From positions 1-26,916 of the forward strand of contig DASQHM010000225.1 in assembly GCA_035632095.1 (NCBI GenBank): 26,916 bases of DNA. Direction: 5' to 3'. The translations under genes were made by a program, and so were the position numbers. Of this stretch, positions 8,458-16,278 are shown piece after piece. The stretch is from DASQHM01 sp035632095. Lineage in GTDB: Bacteria > Pseudomonadota > Alphaproteobacteria > Ferrovibrionales > Ferrovibrionaceae. Positions within the stretch are counted from its first letter, which is position 1. Every line of letters starts with the position of its first letter. Below the pieces are notes generated by a model. It searched no databases. It was not told the DNA's origin and saw only the letters and a list, made by a program, of their open reading frames with translations.

Positions 8458-10023
8458 TCAGGCCTTGTACATTTGCACTTCGATCAGGCGCGGGCCGCGT
8501 TCGCGGATCGCCCCGCCAAGCGCCTTGCCGAAATCGTCGGCCGTGGCGACGCGAACGGCGTCGACGCCCATAGACTTCGCGAGCAAGACCCAATCCAATC
8601 CGGGCCTGTCGATATCCAGCATGTCGAGCGCCTTGCGCCCCGGGTTGCCGGCGCCCACACTCGCCAATTCGCCTTTGAGTATCTGGTACGAGCGGTTGGC
8701 AAAGACAACCGTGGTCACGTCGAGATTCTCGCGCGCCTGGGTCCATAAGGACTGCACGGTGTACATGGCGCTGCCGTCGCCTTCCAGGCACAGCACCTTG
8801 CGGTCCGGGCACGCGATCGCGGCGCCGGTGCCGACCGGCGGGCCGTAGCCGATGGAGCCGCCCATGTTCTGCAGCCAATCGTGGGGCGGCGCGCCGGCGG
8901 TGAAGGGGAAGAAGCCGCGGCCGGTGGTGATCGATTCATCGACCACGATGGCATTTTCGGGAATGAGGGCGCCGATGACCTTGGCGATCGAATCCAGATT
9001 GAGCGCACCGCTCGGCAGCGCCGTCTCGGCGCGCGGTTGCGCACGCGGATCCTCGCGCGTGGCGCCGAGCTCGTCCGACAACCACTCGAGCGCGTGCAGC
9101 GAGTCTTCGCCAAGCTCCGCCAGCCGGTGCGCTTCGCACCCTTTGGGCAGCAACAGGCTCGGCTTGTCGGGATAGGCAAAGAACGCCACCGGCTCCTTCG
9201 CCTCGATCAGGATGATGTGGCGGAAGCCCTTCAACATCTCGAGCGCCTGGTCGACGACATATGGAATGCGTCCGACCGGTACGCGGCCGGCGCCACGTTG
9301 CAGCCGCGCGTTCGAGCCTTGCACGAGCACCTTGGCGCCTGTCTTCGTGGCGATGCGTCCAGCCAGCTCCAAGGGTCTCTCGCGCAGCGCCATCCCGGTC
9401 AGCAGCAAGGCCGTGGCTTCGCCGCTGCGCAATACCTTCGCCGCGTTCTTAATGGCGATTTCAGATACACGCACGCGGGGCGCCGGCGCCGCGACTCTAG
9501 CAATGCCATCCGCGGGATTCCAAGCCGTGTCGGCGGGTAGAATGAGCGTGGCGATGCGACCCGGAGCGGTGCGCGCGGCGGCGATCGCTTCCGCGCCATC
9601 GGCCGCGACCGACTTAGCGTCGGCCGATGTCCGGACCCACGCGGAAACCGGCCTGGCGATGCCTTCGATGTCGGCCGTGAGCGGCGCTTCGTGGCGAATG
9701 TGATAGGTCGCGTGCTCGCCCACGATATTCACGATCGGCGAACTCGCCTTTTTCGCGTTGTGCAGGTTGGCGAGGCCGTTGCCGAGGCCCGGCCCCAGAT
9801 GCATCAGCGTCGATGCCGGCTTGTCGGCCATGCGCGCATAGCCGTCCGCCGCGCCGGTGATCACGCCCTCGAACAGTCCGAGCACGCAGCGCATGCCCTC
9901 GACGCGATCGAGCGCGGCGACGAAATGCATCTCGGATGTGCCGGGATTGGTGAAACACACGTTGACGCCGCCGGCCACCAGCGTTCGCACCAGACTTTCG
10001 GCTCCGTTCATCGCATCCGCCAT
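8458..10023 (-). CDS. Thiamine diphosphate-dependent enzyme, acetolactate synthase large-subunit/benzoylformate decarboxylase type
   Basis: A 521-residue ThDP enzyme with the usual three-domain layout. The Pyr domain contains the activating Glu52 in LFEGVITGAADGYARM. The PP domain contains the Mg/ThDP motif starting GDGSAMYTVQ and ending in VVFANRSY. The domain start FTNPGTSEMHFV and the short length (true acetolactate synthases are nearer 560-600 residues) fit the MdlC-like branch often annotated as acetolactate synthase large subunit. I see no small regulatory subunit nearby, so a role in branched-chain amino acid synthesis is unlikely. It probably decarboxylates or ligates a 2-keto acid, which would fit the dehydratase at the end of the same operon. 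The start has an AAGGA ribosome binding site 8 nt upstream; an in-frame ATG four codons later is an alternative. Confidence 0.88.
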   Translation of the reverse strand: MADAMNGAESLVRTLVAGGVNVCFTNPGTSEMHFVAALDRVEGMRCVLGLFEGVITGAADGYARMADKPASTLMHLGPGLGNGLANLHNAKKASSPIVNIVGEHATYHIRHEAPLTADIEGIARPVSAWVRTSADAKSVAADGAEAIAAARTAPGRIATLILPADTAWNPADGIARVAAPAPRVRVSEIAIKNAAKVLRSGEATALLLTGMALRERPLELAGRIATKTGAKVLVQGSNARLQRGAGRVPVGRIPYVVDQALEMLKGFRHIILIEAKEPVAFFAYPDKPSLLLPKGCEAHRLAELGEDSLHALEWLSDELGATREDPRAQPRAETALPSGALNLDSIAKVIGALIPENAIVVDESITTGRGFFPFTAGAPPHDWLQNMGGSIGYGPPVGTGAAIACPDRKVLCLEGDGSAMYTVQSLWTQARENLDVTTVVFANRSYQILKGELASVGAGNPGRKALDMLDIDRPGLDWVLLAKSMGVDAVRVATADDFGKALGGAIRERGPRLIEVQMYKA

Positions 10024-10032
10024 CTTTCATCC

Positions 10033-10109
10033 TTGCCAAAAAGGCAAACTATCAATATCGGCGCGGCGCTGCAGCCCCGTCAACGGCATAGGACCGCGCC
10101 GGGCGGCGC
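10033..10109 (-). promoter_or_regulatory. Intergenic hairpins between the HtrA-like and ThDP genes
   Basis: The 86-bp gap contains two inverted repeats. One (10096-10109, arms GCGCC/GGCGC, 4-nt loop) begins directly at the stop of the HtrA-like gene. The other (10033-10047, arms TTGCC/GGCAA, 5-nt A/T loop) touches the AAGGA ribosome binding site of the ThDP gene, so folding could limit access to it. Read on the minus strand, the second has its T run in the loop and not after it, so it is not a typical terminator. The AT-rich stretch at 10045-10060 could hold a promoter. All of this is weak evidence. Confidence 0.3.
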
Positions 10110-11087
10110 CTATTGCAGCATGGGTTTTTTCAGGAAATCGTCGCGGTTGGCCGAGCGAACCCGCACCGGCACGATGGCGTCGCTTCGCGCCAAAGTGAGC
10201 GGCACGTCGGTTCCGGCCGGGCCGAGGGCCCACACCTTTCGAAGCATGTCGGCCAAGCCGCCGACGCTTTCGCCGGCCACCCGGACCACTCGGTCGCCCA
10301 CCTGCACTCGGGCGCGATGCGCCGGGCCGTTTCGCGTCAATCCGGCGACCACCGGGCCCTCGTTGGTGTCGGCGGTGTACATCCCGAGCCATGGCCGCGG
10401 CGGCCGGTTCGGGCGGCCCAGCCGCAGCAGATCGTCCAGAATGGGCGGCAAGAGATCTATGGGAACGACCATGTTCCCCTGCACCGGCGACGAGCCTTCG
10501 GATGCGACCTCCTGGATCAGCAGAGAGCCGATACCGAGCAAGCGGCCGTCGTCGCCGATCACGCCTGCGCCGCCCCAATGGGGATGGGCGGGCGCGGTGA
10601 AGATCGCCTCGTCGAGGACGTACTCCCAGTATCCGGCGAACTCGCGCTTGGACATGATCTTGCAGCGGAGCGCCCGGCGGCGGCCTCCGGCGCCGGCAAA
10701 GACCGCCTGGTCGCCGACTTTGGCGCTGGCCGAGTTGCCGATCTCGAGGTGCGGCGACCCGAGCCTGCCCAGGGCCTGAATGAGGCCTAACCCCGTGGTC
10801 TGGTCGTAAGCAAGGACATGTCCCTTGGCGACTGTACCCTTGACGGTGGTCATCCAAATCGTCTCGGCCTCGGTGACCAGATAGCCGATCGTCAGGATCA
10901 GGCCGTCCTCGCGGATGATGACGCCGTTTCCGTCCCGCTCGGTGCCGAGGATCGAGGCCGTGAAGGCATCGTCGGGAACCTCGGCCCGGACGGCAACAAC
11001 GGCGCTCAACGCGCGGTCGAGGTCGTAATGCAGGGATTCCGGCTTAGGCTGCAGCTCGGCGGGAAATTCCCAATCCTCATTCGACAT
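10110..11087 (-). CDS. HtrA/DegP-like protein with PDZ domain and no catalytic triad (pseudoprotease)
   Basis: A 325-residue protein with the trypsin-like S1C fold (about residues 25-220) and one C-terminal PDZ domain (about 233-310). The frame around each catalytic residue is recognisable, but all three residues are changed. GVIIREDGLILTIGYLV has Tyr69 where HtrA has His, DQTTGLGLI has Gly99 in place of Asp, and HPHWGGAGVI has Trp171 in place of the nucleophilic Ser. I see no signal peptide or membrane helix at the N-terminus, so it is probably cytoplasmic, unlike typical DegP. It likely binds peptides or partner proteins without cutting them. A GAGG ribosome binding site sits 7 nt before the ATG. 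It is the first gene of the minus-strand run ending in the second dehydratase, with an 86-bp gap after it. Confidence 0.85.
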   Translation of the reverse strand: MSNEDWEFPAELQPKPESLHYDLDRALSAVVAVRAEVPDDAFTASILGTERDGNGVIIREDGLILTIGYLVTEAETIWMTTVKGTVAKGHVLAYDQTTGLGLIQALGRLGSPHLEIGNSASAKVGDQAVFAGAGGRRRALRCKIMSKREFAGYWEYVLDEAIFTAPAHPHWGGAGVIGDDGRLLGIGSLLIQEVASEGSSPVQGNMVVPIDLLPPILDDLLRLGRPNRPPRPWLGMYTADTNEGPVVAGLTRNGPAHRARVQVGDRVVRVAGESVGGLADMLRKVWALGPAGTDVPLTLARSDAIVPVRVRSANRDDFLKKPMLQ

Positions 11088-11297
11088 CGCAGAGCCTCGT
11101 ATCGCAGCGTGAACGCTATCCTACTCCAATCTCCGGGCGGGGGTACGCCGGACACCGAATGCTCACCCCGCCGTGAAGTCCAAGAGCAAAAGCCATAACT
11201 ATCGATATATGTCTCTACACAGTTCGTACGTTTACTATCAATTTGGACGAGGCCGGGATAAACGAGAACTAAATTCGAACAGACCCGGCACAATCGC
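11088..11297. promoter_or_regulatory. AT-rich intergenic region upstream of the HtrA-like gene
   Basis: A 210-bp gene-free stretch with a marked AT-rich core at about 11175-11280, unlike the surrounding coding DNA. It probably contains the minus-strand promoter for the HtrA-like gene and its operon, and the 3' end of the Gfo/Idh/MocA transcript. I could not identify a convincing -35/-10 pair or a terminator. Confidence 0.4.
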
Positions 11298-12299
11298 TCA
11301 AGCGAGGCGCACGACATTCTGGGTTCTGGCCGAGCTCAACATGGCATCGATCAGGCCATGGACGGCCAGGGCGTCGCGCCCGCTCGGCTCGGGATCGCGT
11401 CCGACATCCAGCGCATCGAGGAACGCCTCGATCAAAGCCTGATGGGCGGCGAACCGTGCGGGAGGCGGCCCTTCCGGCGCTTCGATGCGCCGGCCGTCCC
11501 GGAAGTGGACGGCAAGATGCGGGCCGTTCAGCACCGCGGTAGCCTTGTCGCAAACCAGCTCGATGCGCTCGTCGAAGCCGGGAAAGGCGGCCGTCGTGAC
11601 GTCGATGCTGCCGACGGCGCCGTGCCGGAAGCGAACCGCGGCCGCGGCCATGTCTTCCGTATCGACGGCCCTGTGAGGCGACGTGCCGGTCATGGCGGTC
11701 ACCTCGGCGATAGGCCCGCCCAAAAGCAGGAGAAGATCGAGCGTGTGAATGGCTTGGGTCAGCAGTACCCCGCCGCCGTCGCGAGCCGACGTGCCGCGCC
11801 CGGCCTCGGCGTAGTATTCCGGGCCGCGCCACCAGCGCATCGTCGCGGACGCAGAGACAAGCTCGCCGAGTTCCCCCGCCGCCAGCAACGGCCGCAATCG
11901 CCGCACCGATGCGCGAAAGCGCTGCTGCAGCACGACCCCGAGACGCAGACCGGCGTCCGACATGGTGCCGACAACGAGCTTCGCGCGGTCCAACGACACG
12001 TCGACAGGTTTTTCCAGGAGCACGTGCTTGCCCGACGACGCGCACCGGCGCACCAGATCGAGATGCGTCGACGGCGGCGTCAGCACGAGCACCGCATCGA
12101 TTTTCGGATCGGCAAGAATGTCGTCGAGATGATCGGCAACGCGGTGGGAATGCACCTTCGCGAAAGCCTCGCGCCGCAGAGCGCTGGGCGAAAAGCACGC
12201 GGCTATCTCGACCCGGTGCGAAAGCCGTTCAAGGCTTGCAAGGTGCAACCGCGACGCCCGCCCGAGCCCGACGATCGCCATGCGATGCCGAGGGGACAT
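11298..12299 (-). CDS. Gfo/Idh/MocA family oxidoreductase
   Basis: A 333-residue NAD(P)-dependent sugar or inositol-type dehydrogenase, of normal length. The N-terminal Rossmann fold starts MAIVGLGRASRLHLASL. It lacks the third Gly of GxGxxG but keeps the His that follows it in many members. The second hallmark, GKHVLLEKPVDVS, supplies the EKP motif. The C-terminal alpha/beta domain carries the substrate-side stretch GGGVLLTQAIHTLDLLLLLGG with the usual QxxHxxD pattern. The gene begins 18 bp after the molybdopterin hydroxylase stops, on the same strand, so the two are probably co-transcribed. ATG 12299 has a weak GGA ribosome binding site; an internal ATG at 12281 (MAIVGLG) is possible. The substrate is unknown. 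Confidence 0.9.
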   Translation of the reverse strand: MSPRHRMAIVGLGRASRLHLASLERLSHRVEIAACFSPSALRREAFAKVHSHRVADHLDDILADPKIDAVLVLTPPSTHLDLVRRCASSGKHVLLEKPVDVSLDRAKLVVGTMSDAGLRLGVVLQQRFRASVRRLRPLLAAGELGELVSASATMRWWRGPEYYAEAGRGTSARDGGGVLLTQAIHTLDLLLLLGGPIAEVTAMTGTSPHRAVDTEDMAAAAVRFRHGAVGSIDVTTAAFPGFDERIELVCDKATAVLNGPHLAVHFRDGRRIEAPEGPPPARFAAHQALIEAFLDALDVGRDPEPSGRDALAVHGLIDAMLSSARTQNVVRLA

Positions 12300-12317
12300 G
12301 CGCCATCCGCCTCGAAG

Positions 12318-14687
12318 CTATTTCCGGGGCGCGGCCTTCGCAGCGCGAATGGCTTCCCAGACCCGCTGCGGCGTCGCCGGCATGTCGATATGCAATATGC
12401 CGAATTCGGACAGCGCATCGACGACCGCGTTCATCACCGCCGGCAGCGAGCCGGCGCAACCCGCCTCGCCGCAACCCTTGACGCCGAGCGGATTGGTCGT
12501 GGCGGGCACCGGATGGCTGGCCATGTTGAAGTTTGGCGCGTCGGACGCGCGCGGCACGGCATAGTCCATATACGTCCCGCTCAACAACTGGCCGTCGGCG
12601 TCGTAAACCGTGCGTTCCATCAACGCCTGGCCGATGCCCTGGACCACGCCTCCGTGGGCCTGGCCTTCCACCAGCATCGGATTGATAACGACGCCGAAGT
12701 CATTGACCATGTGATAGCGCACCACGCGCGTCACGCCGGTCTCCGGATCGATCTCCACTTCCGCCACGTGGCAACCGTTGGGATAGGCGGACGGCGCCGC
12801 GTCAAACACGTGACGCACGTCGAGCGATTTCGGTAATTCGTCCGGCAGATCTTTAAGGCCGCGCACGCGCTCCGACAAATCCATGATGCCGATTGCCCGG
12901 TCCGTGCCGGCGATGCGGAACCGTCCGGCGGCGAATTCGATGTCGGCCTCGGCCGCCTCCATGACGAATGCGGCAAGCTTCTTGCCGTTGGCGATCACCT
13001 TTTGGCTCGCTTCCACGATTGCGGCGCCGCTCGCCATCATGGATTTCGACCCACCCGTGCCGCCGCCGGCGATCAGCTGGTCGCTGTCGCCTTGCAGCAG
13101 GCGGATGCGCTCGAACGGCACGCCGAGACGGTCCGCGAGCACCTGCGCGAACGGCGTCGCATGGCCTTGGCCGTAGTCGAGCGTGCCGGTGACGATGGTG
13201 ACCGTACCGTCGCTCTCGAAGCGGATGCCGCCCATCTCCTTTGCGGGCGGTGCGGTCACTTCAAGATAGTTGCCGATGCCGCGCCCGCGGATCAGACCCT
13301 TTGCGCGGCTTTCGGCGCGACGGCGCTCGTATCCGTTCCAATCCGCCGCGCGCAGCGCATGATCGAGGAGCGCCGAGAAGTCGCCGCTGTCGTATACCGA
13401 CCCGGACGGCGCCTTGTAGGGCATCTGCTCCGGCGCGATGTGATTGCGGCGCCTGAGTTCGACCTTGTCGATTCCCATTTCGCGCGCGGCGGTATCGACC
13501 AGCCGCTCCATGTAGTAGTTGCCCTCGGGCCGGCCGGCGCCCCGGTAGGCACTGACCGGCGTCGTATTGGTAAAGACGCATTTCGTCGAGACTTCGATCA
13601 GGGGCGTCCGATAAACGCTGATGGAGTTCTTAACGATATTCATGGTCGGCATCAGCGGCGCGACGGCCGCGAGATAGGCGCCCATGTTGCCGTAACCCGT
13701 GAAGCGCGTCGCCAGAAAGCGGCCCTCGGCGTCGAGCGCCAATTCGCCGACGAACTCGTGATCGCGGCCGTGCTGGTCCGACAGAAAACTCTCCGAGCGT
13801 TCGTCGGTCCACTTGACCGGCCGGCCCAGCAGACGCGCCGCATGCAGAATGCAGACATACTCCGGATAGACGGACGCCTTCATGCCGAACGAGCCGCCGA
13901 CGTTGCCGGTGATGACGCGAACCTTGTCCGGCTTCACCTTCAAGATGTCGTTGGCGAGTTGGCCGCGCATCCCGAACACGCCCTGGCTGGCGCTATAGAG
14001 GGTCCACCGGCCGTCCGCCGCTGCATACATGCCGACGGCGGAACGCGGCTCCATGGCGCTGACGACGACGCGGTTGTTGACGAGTTTCAGCCGCGTGACG
14101 TGCGCGGCCTTGGCAAATGCTTCTGCGACGGCAGCGGCGTCGCCGTAGTGAAAGTCGAGCGCCACGTTGCCGGGCGCATCGTCGTAGAGCGCCGGCGCGC
14201 CAGCCGCCGTTGCCTGATGGACATCGGATACGACGGGCAGCTCTTCGACATCGACGACAACCTGCTCCGCCGCATCTTTCGCCGCGGCAATCGTCTCGGC
14301 CACCACAAAGCCGACCGGATCACCGACGAAGCGCACGCGATCGGTCGCCAGCGCATGGCGAAGCGGCAAGCTCATGGGCGTTCCGTCGCGGTTCGGGAAC
14401 GTCATGATGCACTTGAGATTGCCGTAACCCGCCGCGTTCAGGTCCTGCCCGGTATACATGCCGAGCACGCCGGGGAGCCCCTTAGCCGCGGACGTATCGA
14501 TGCCGCGGATGTTGCCGTGGGCGTGACGGCTCCGAATCATCACGGCGTGCACCTGTCCGGTCAGATTGACGTCATCGGTATACCGGCCCTCGCCGCGCAG
14601 AAGCTTCGGGTCTTCGCTGCGCGGTACCGGCTGACCGATGCCGAATTTGCCGGACGCCAATCGCGCCGGATCTTGGGGGACGTTCAT
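12318..14687 (-). CDS. Xanthine dehydrogenase/CoxL family molybdopterin-binding subunit
   Basis: A 789-residue molybdenum hydroxylase large subunit. The N-terminal a/b hammerhead domain (RSEDPKLLRGEGRYTDD, about residues 22-150) is followed by two Mo-cofactor domains. Key motifs are GNVGGSFGMK (261-270), AYRGAGRPEGN (380-390) and the active-site Glu at about residue 741 in KGCGEAGCAG. The CO-dehydrogenase active-site loop (AYRCSFR) is absent, so this is a form II enzyme that hydroxylates an aldehyde, purine or N-heterocycle, not CO. Such enzymes normally need a 2Fe-2S subunit and an FAD subunit, and neither is encoded beside it here. The start at 14687 has a GAGG motif about 10 nt upstream. 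The downstream partner on the same strand is the Gfo/Idh/MocA gene. Confidence 0.92.
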   Translation of the reverse strand: MNVPQDPARLASGKFGIGQPVPRSEDPKLLRGEGRYTDDVNLTGQVHAVMIRSRHAHGNIRGIDTSAAKGLPGVLGMYTGQDLNAAGYGNLKCIMTFPNRDGTPMSLPLRHALATDRVRFVGDPVGFVVAETIAAAKDAAEQVVVDVEELPVVSDVHQATAAGAPALYDDAPGNVALDFHYGDAAAVAEAFAKAAHVTRLKLVNNRVVVSAMEPRSAVGMYAAADGRWTLYSASQGVFGMRGQLANDILKVKPDKVRVITGNVGGSFGMKASVYPEYVCILHAARLLGRPVKWTDERSESFLSDQHGRDHEFVGELALDAEGRFLATRFTGYGNMGAYLAAVAPLMPTMNIVKNSISVYRTPLIEVSTKCVFTNTTPVSAYRGAGRPEGNYYMERLVDTAAREMGIDKVELRRRNHIAPEQMPYKAPSGSVYDSGDFSALLDHALRAADWNGYERRRAESRAKGLIRGRGIGNYLEVTAPPAKEMGGIRFESDGTVTIVTGTLDYGQGHATPFAQVLADRLGVPFERIRLLQGDSDQLIAGGGTGGSKSMMASGAAIVEASQKVIANGKKLAAFVMEAAEADIEFAAGRFRIAGTDRAIGIMDLSERVRGLKDLPDELPKSLDVRHVFDAAPSAYPNGCHVAEVEIDPETGVTRVVRYHMVNDFGVVINPMLVEGQAHGGVVQGIGQALMERTVYDADGQLLSGTYMDYAVPRASDAPNFNMASHPVPATTNPLGVKGCGEAGCAGSLPAVMNAVVDALSEFGILHIDMPATPQRVWEAIRAAKAAPRK

Positions 14688-14870
14688 GAATTCTGCCTCG
14701 CCTATTTCTGCCCCAAATATTGCGCATCCGAGCCGCCTGCGTCATGGCAAAATTGCGCGGCACCGCCATGCTTCAGGCGCCGTATACAGCCCCGCCGGCC
14801 TTTGCCATGATTGTATGGAGACACCGCCCGAGACCGCTTGAAGACGCAAAGAAGCACTGGAGGAGAGCCC
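14688..14870. promoter_or_regulatory. Divergent promoter region between the Mo-hydroxylase and flavin oxidoreductase genes
   Basis: A 183-bp gap between two outward-facing genes, so promoters for both strands should lie here. I see no clear operator or -35/-10 pair. The last bases contain the ribosome binding site GGAGGAG (about 14859-14865) of the flavin oxidoreductase gene. Confidence 0.4.
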
Positions 14871-16034
14871 GTGAAGGCATCGCTGTTCTACCTGCCGACC
14901 GTCGGCACCCGCAAGGAGATCGAAGCGGGAATGGCGGGCATGCGCAGCGATCTCTATCAGCGCATGCTGCGGGAGGTTTCCGAGCAGGTCCGGCTTGCCG
15001 ACGAGCTCGGCTATGACTCGGTCAGCTTCACCGAGCATCACTTTCATATCGAAGGCTTCGAGCTTTCCAACAATCCGGTGCTGCTCGACCTTTACTTCGC
15101 CATGCAGACGAAGCGCATCCGGGTCGGCCAGCTCGGCATCGTGCTCCCGGCCTCGAACCCGATCCGCGTCGCCGAAGACATCGCCATGCTCGATCAGATG
15201 ACCGGCGGGCGCGCCTGTGCCGGCTTCGCGCGCGGCTATCAACGGCGATGGGTCGACGTCATGGCGCAGCAGACCCACGGCATACACGGTGCGCTGCCGC
15301 ATCAGCACGATGAGATCGACGCCGCAAATCGCGCCGCCTTCGAGGAATGCTTCCGCATCATCAAGAAAGCCTGGACCGAGCCGATGCTCTCGTATCAGGG
15401 CAAGTATTGGAAAATTCCGGCGGAGGGCACGCCGTGGACGCTCGATACGACGCTGAAATACGGCGCGGGCGTCGAGAACGGCATACTGACGGCGGTCGGC
15501 GTCGTGCCGAAGCCGGTGCAGAAGCCGCATCCGCCGGTGTTCCAGCCCTTCGCCAGTTCCGAAAACAGCATCCGCTGGTGCGCCAAGGAAGGCGTCACGG
15601 CCATCCTGCCGGCGATGCATTCGACATACGAGGACAATCTGTTCCGCATCTACGCCGAAGTGTCGGGACGGCCGCGCGGCGCCGGCATGGGAATACTGCG
15701 CGACGTGATCATTGCCGACAGCGACGCGGAGGCCCTGGCGCTCTGGAAGGATTCGGGCGTGTTTTCAGGCCGCGCCTGGTTCGAGCCGTTCGGCTTCCGC
15801 AAAGGGGTCATCGACCCGGTCACCGGGCATGGACCGGATGCGGAGGAATCCGTCGATCTCGGCTACGCGCTGGTTGGAACCGTCGATACGGTAACGCGCA
15901 ACCTCGAGAGGATTCGCCGTCGCATCCCGGTCGACTGGATATTCTGCTACACCTACAACAGCCTGGTGCCGCACCCGATCCTTATGAAGTCGATCGAACG
16001 GTTTTGGACCGAGGTCATGCCGCGCGTTTCCTGA
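14871..16034 (+). CDS. LLM class (luciferase-like) flavin-dependent oxidoreductase
   Basis: A 387-residue member of the bacterial luciferase-like TIM-barrel family, which uses reduced FMN (or F420 in some branches) for monooxygenation or hydride transfer. The GTG at 14871 was chosen because GGAGGAG lies 6 nt upstream and the protein then begins MKASLFYLPTVG, the first beta strand of the fold; the open frame starting at 14811 has no ribosome binding site. Visible family features are YDSVSFTEHHFHIEG after helix 1, IRVGQLGIVLPASNPIRVAED, and LDQMTGGRACAGFARGYQ. It is transcribed alone, divergent from the Mo-hydroxylase. No flavin reductase is adjacent. The substrate is unknown; related genes act on alkanes, sulfonates or xenobiotics. 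Confidence 0.9.
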   Translation: MKASLFYLPTVGTRKEIEAGMAGMRSDLYQRMLREVSEQVRLADELGYDSVSFTEHHFHIEGFELSNNPVLLDLYFAMQTKRIRVGQLGIVLPASNPIRVAEDIAMLDQMTGGRACAGFARGYQRRWVDVMAQQTHGIHGALPHQHDEIDAANRAAFEECFRIIKKAWTEPMLSYQGKYWKIPAEGTPWTLDTTLKYGAGVENGILTAVGVVPKPVQKPHPPVFQPFASSENSIRWCAKEGVTAILPAMHSTYEDNLFRIYAEVSGRPRGAGMGILRDVIIADSDAEALALWKDSGVFSGRAWFEPFGFRKGVIDPVTGHGPDAEESVDLGYALVGTVDTVTRNLERIRRRIPVDWIFCYTYNSLVPHPILMKSIERFWTEVMPRVS

Positions 16035-16126
16035 GCCGCAAGCGCCGAACCGCTATCCAAACGCGCGTGGGCCTGGCCGCCAGGGCGCGCGGCGGAATGC
16101 CGGGAATGCCGACAATCCAAATAAAG

Positions 16127-16141
16127 TTAAGCGTTTCTTAA
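16127..16141 (+). promoter_or_regulatory. Perfect TTAA-N7-TTAA motif (CtrA-type binding site)
   Basis: The sequence TTAAGCGTTTCTTAA lies in an AT-rich island of the 244-bp gap before the CqsS-like gene, 138 bp upstream of its ATG. It is an exact match to the TTAA-N7-TTAA consensus of the alphaproteobacterial cell-cycle regulator CtrA. Such a site should be rare by chance in DNA this rich in GC. Binding by CtrA is inferred from motif only. The rest of the gap (16035-16278) shows no gene apart from a 9-codon reading frame. Confidence 0.55.
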
Positions 16142-16241
16142 GCATCGAAGCCGCAAATTCATAGGTAATCGCGGCTTCCGGCGCCCCTCGAAATTCGGGC
16201 CGAAACGGGTTCCTCGGCCGCGATTGGCAAGGGGAACACAC

Positions 16242-16271
16242 ATGCCGGTCCAGCCGAAAACCGCCGCTTGA
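16242..16271 (+). CDS. Possible 9-codon leader peptide upstream of the CqsS-like gene
   Basis: A short frame (MPVQPKTAA) begins 7 nt after a strong AAGGGG ribosome binding site and stops 7 nt before the ATG of the CqsS-like gene. That ATG has no visible ribosome binding site of its own. Ribosomes ending the leader could therefore reinitiate on the receptor gene, making its translation depend on the leader. The alternative is that the ribosome binding site is fortuitous and the receptor is translated from its own weak site. Confidence 0.35.
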   Translation: MPVQPKTAA

Positions 16272-16278
16272 TCGCAAC

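Noticed and set aside
8450..8878. A longer start for the HlyD-like gene inside the ThDP gene
   Set aside because: The added residues are Arg-rich shadow sequence of the ThDP gene; the ATG at 8449 gives a standard membrane fusion protein start.
11358..12836. A 492-codon plus-strand open frame spanning the antisense of two genes
   Set aside because: It crosses the boundary between the Gfo/Idh/MocA and Mo-hydroxylase genes and has no family features.
13002..14810. A 602-codon plus-strand open frame opposite the Mo-hydroxylase gene
   Set aside because: It mirrors codon bias of the real gene and has no recognisable domain; the minus strand carries all Mo-hydroxylase motifs.
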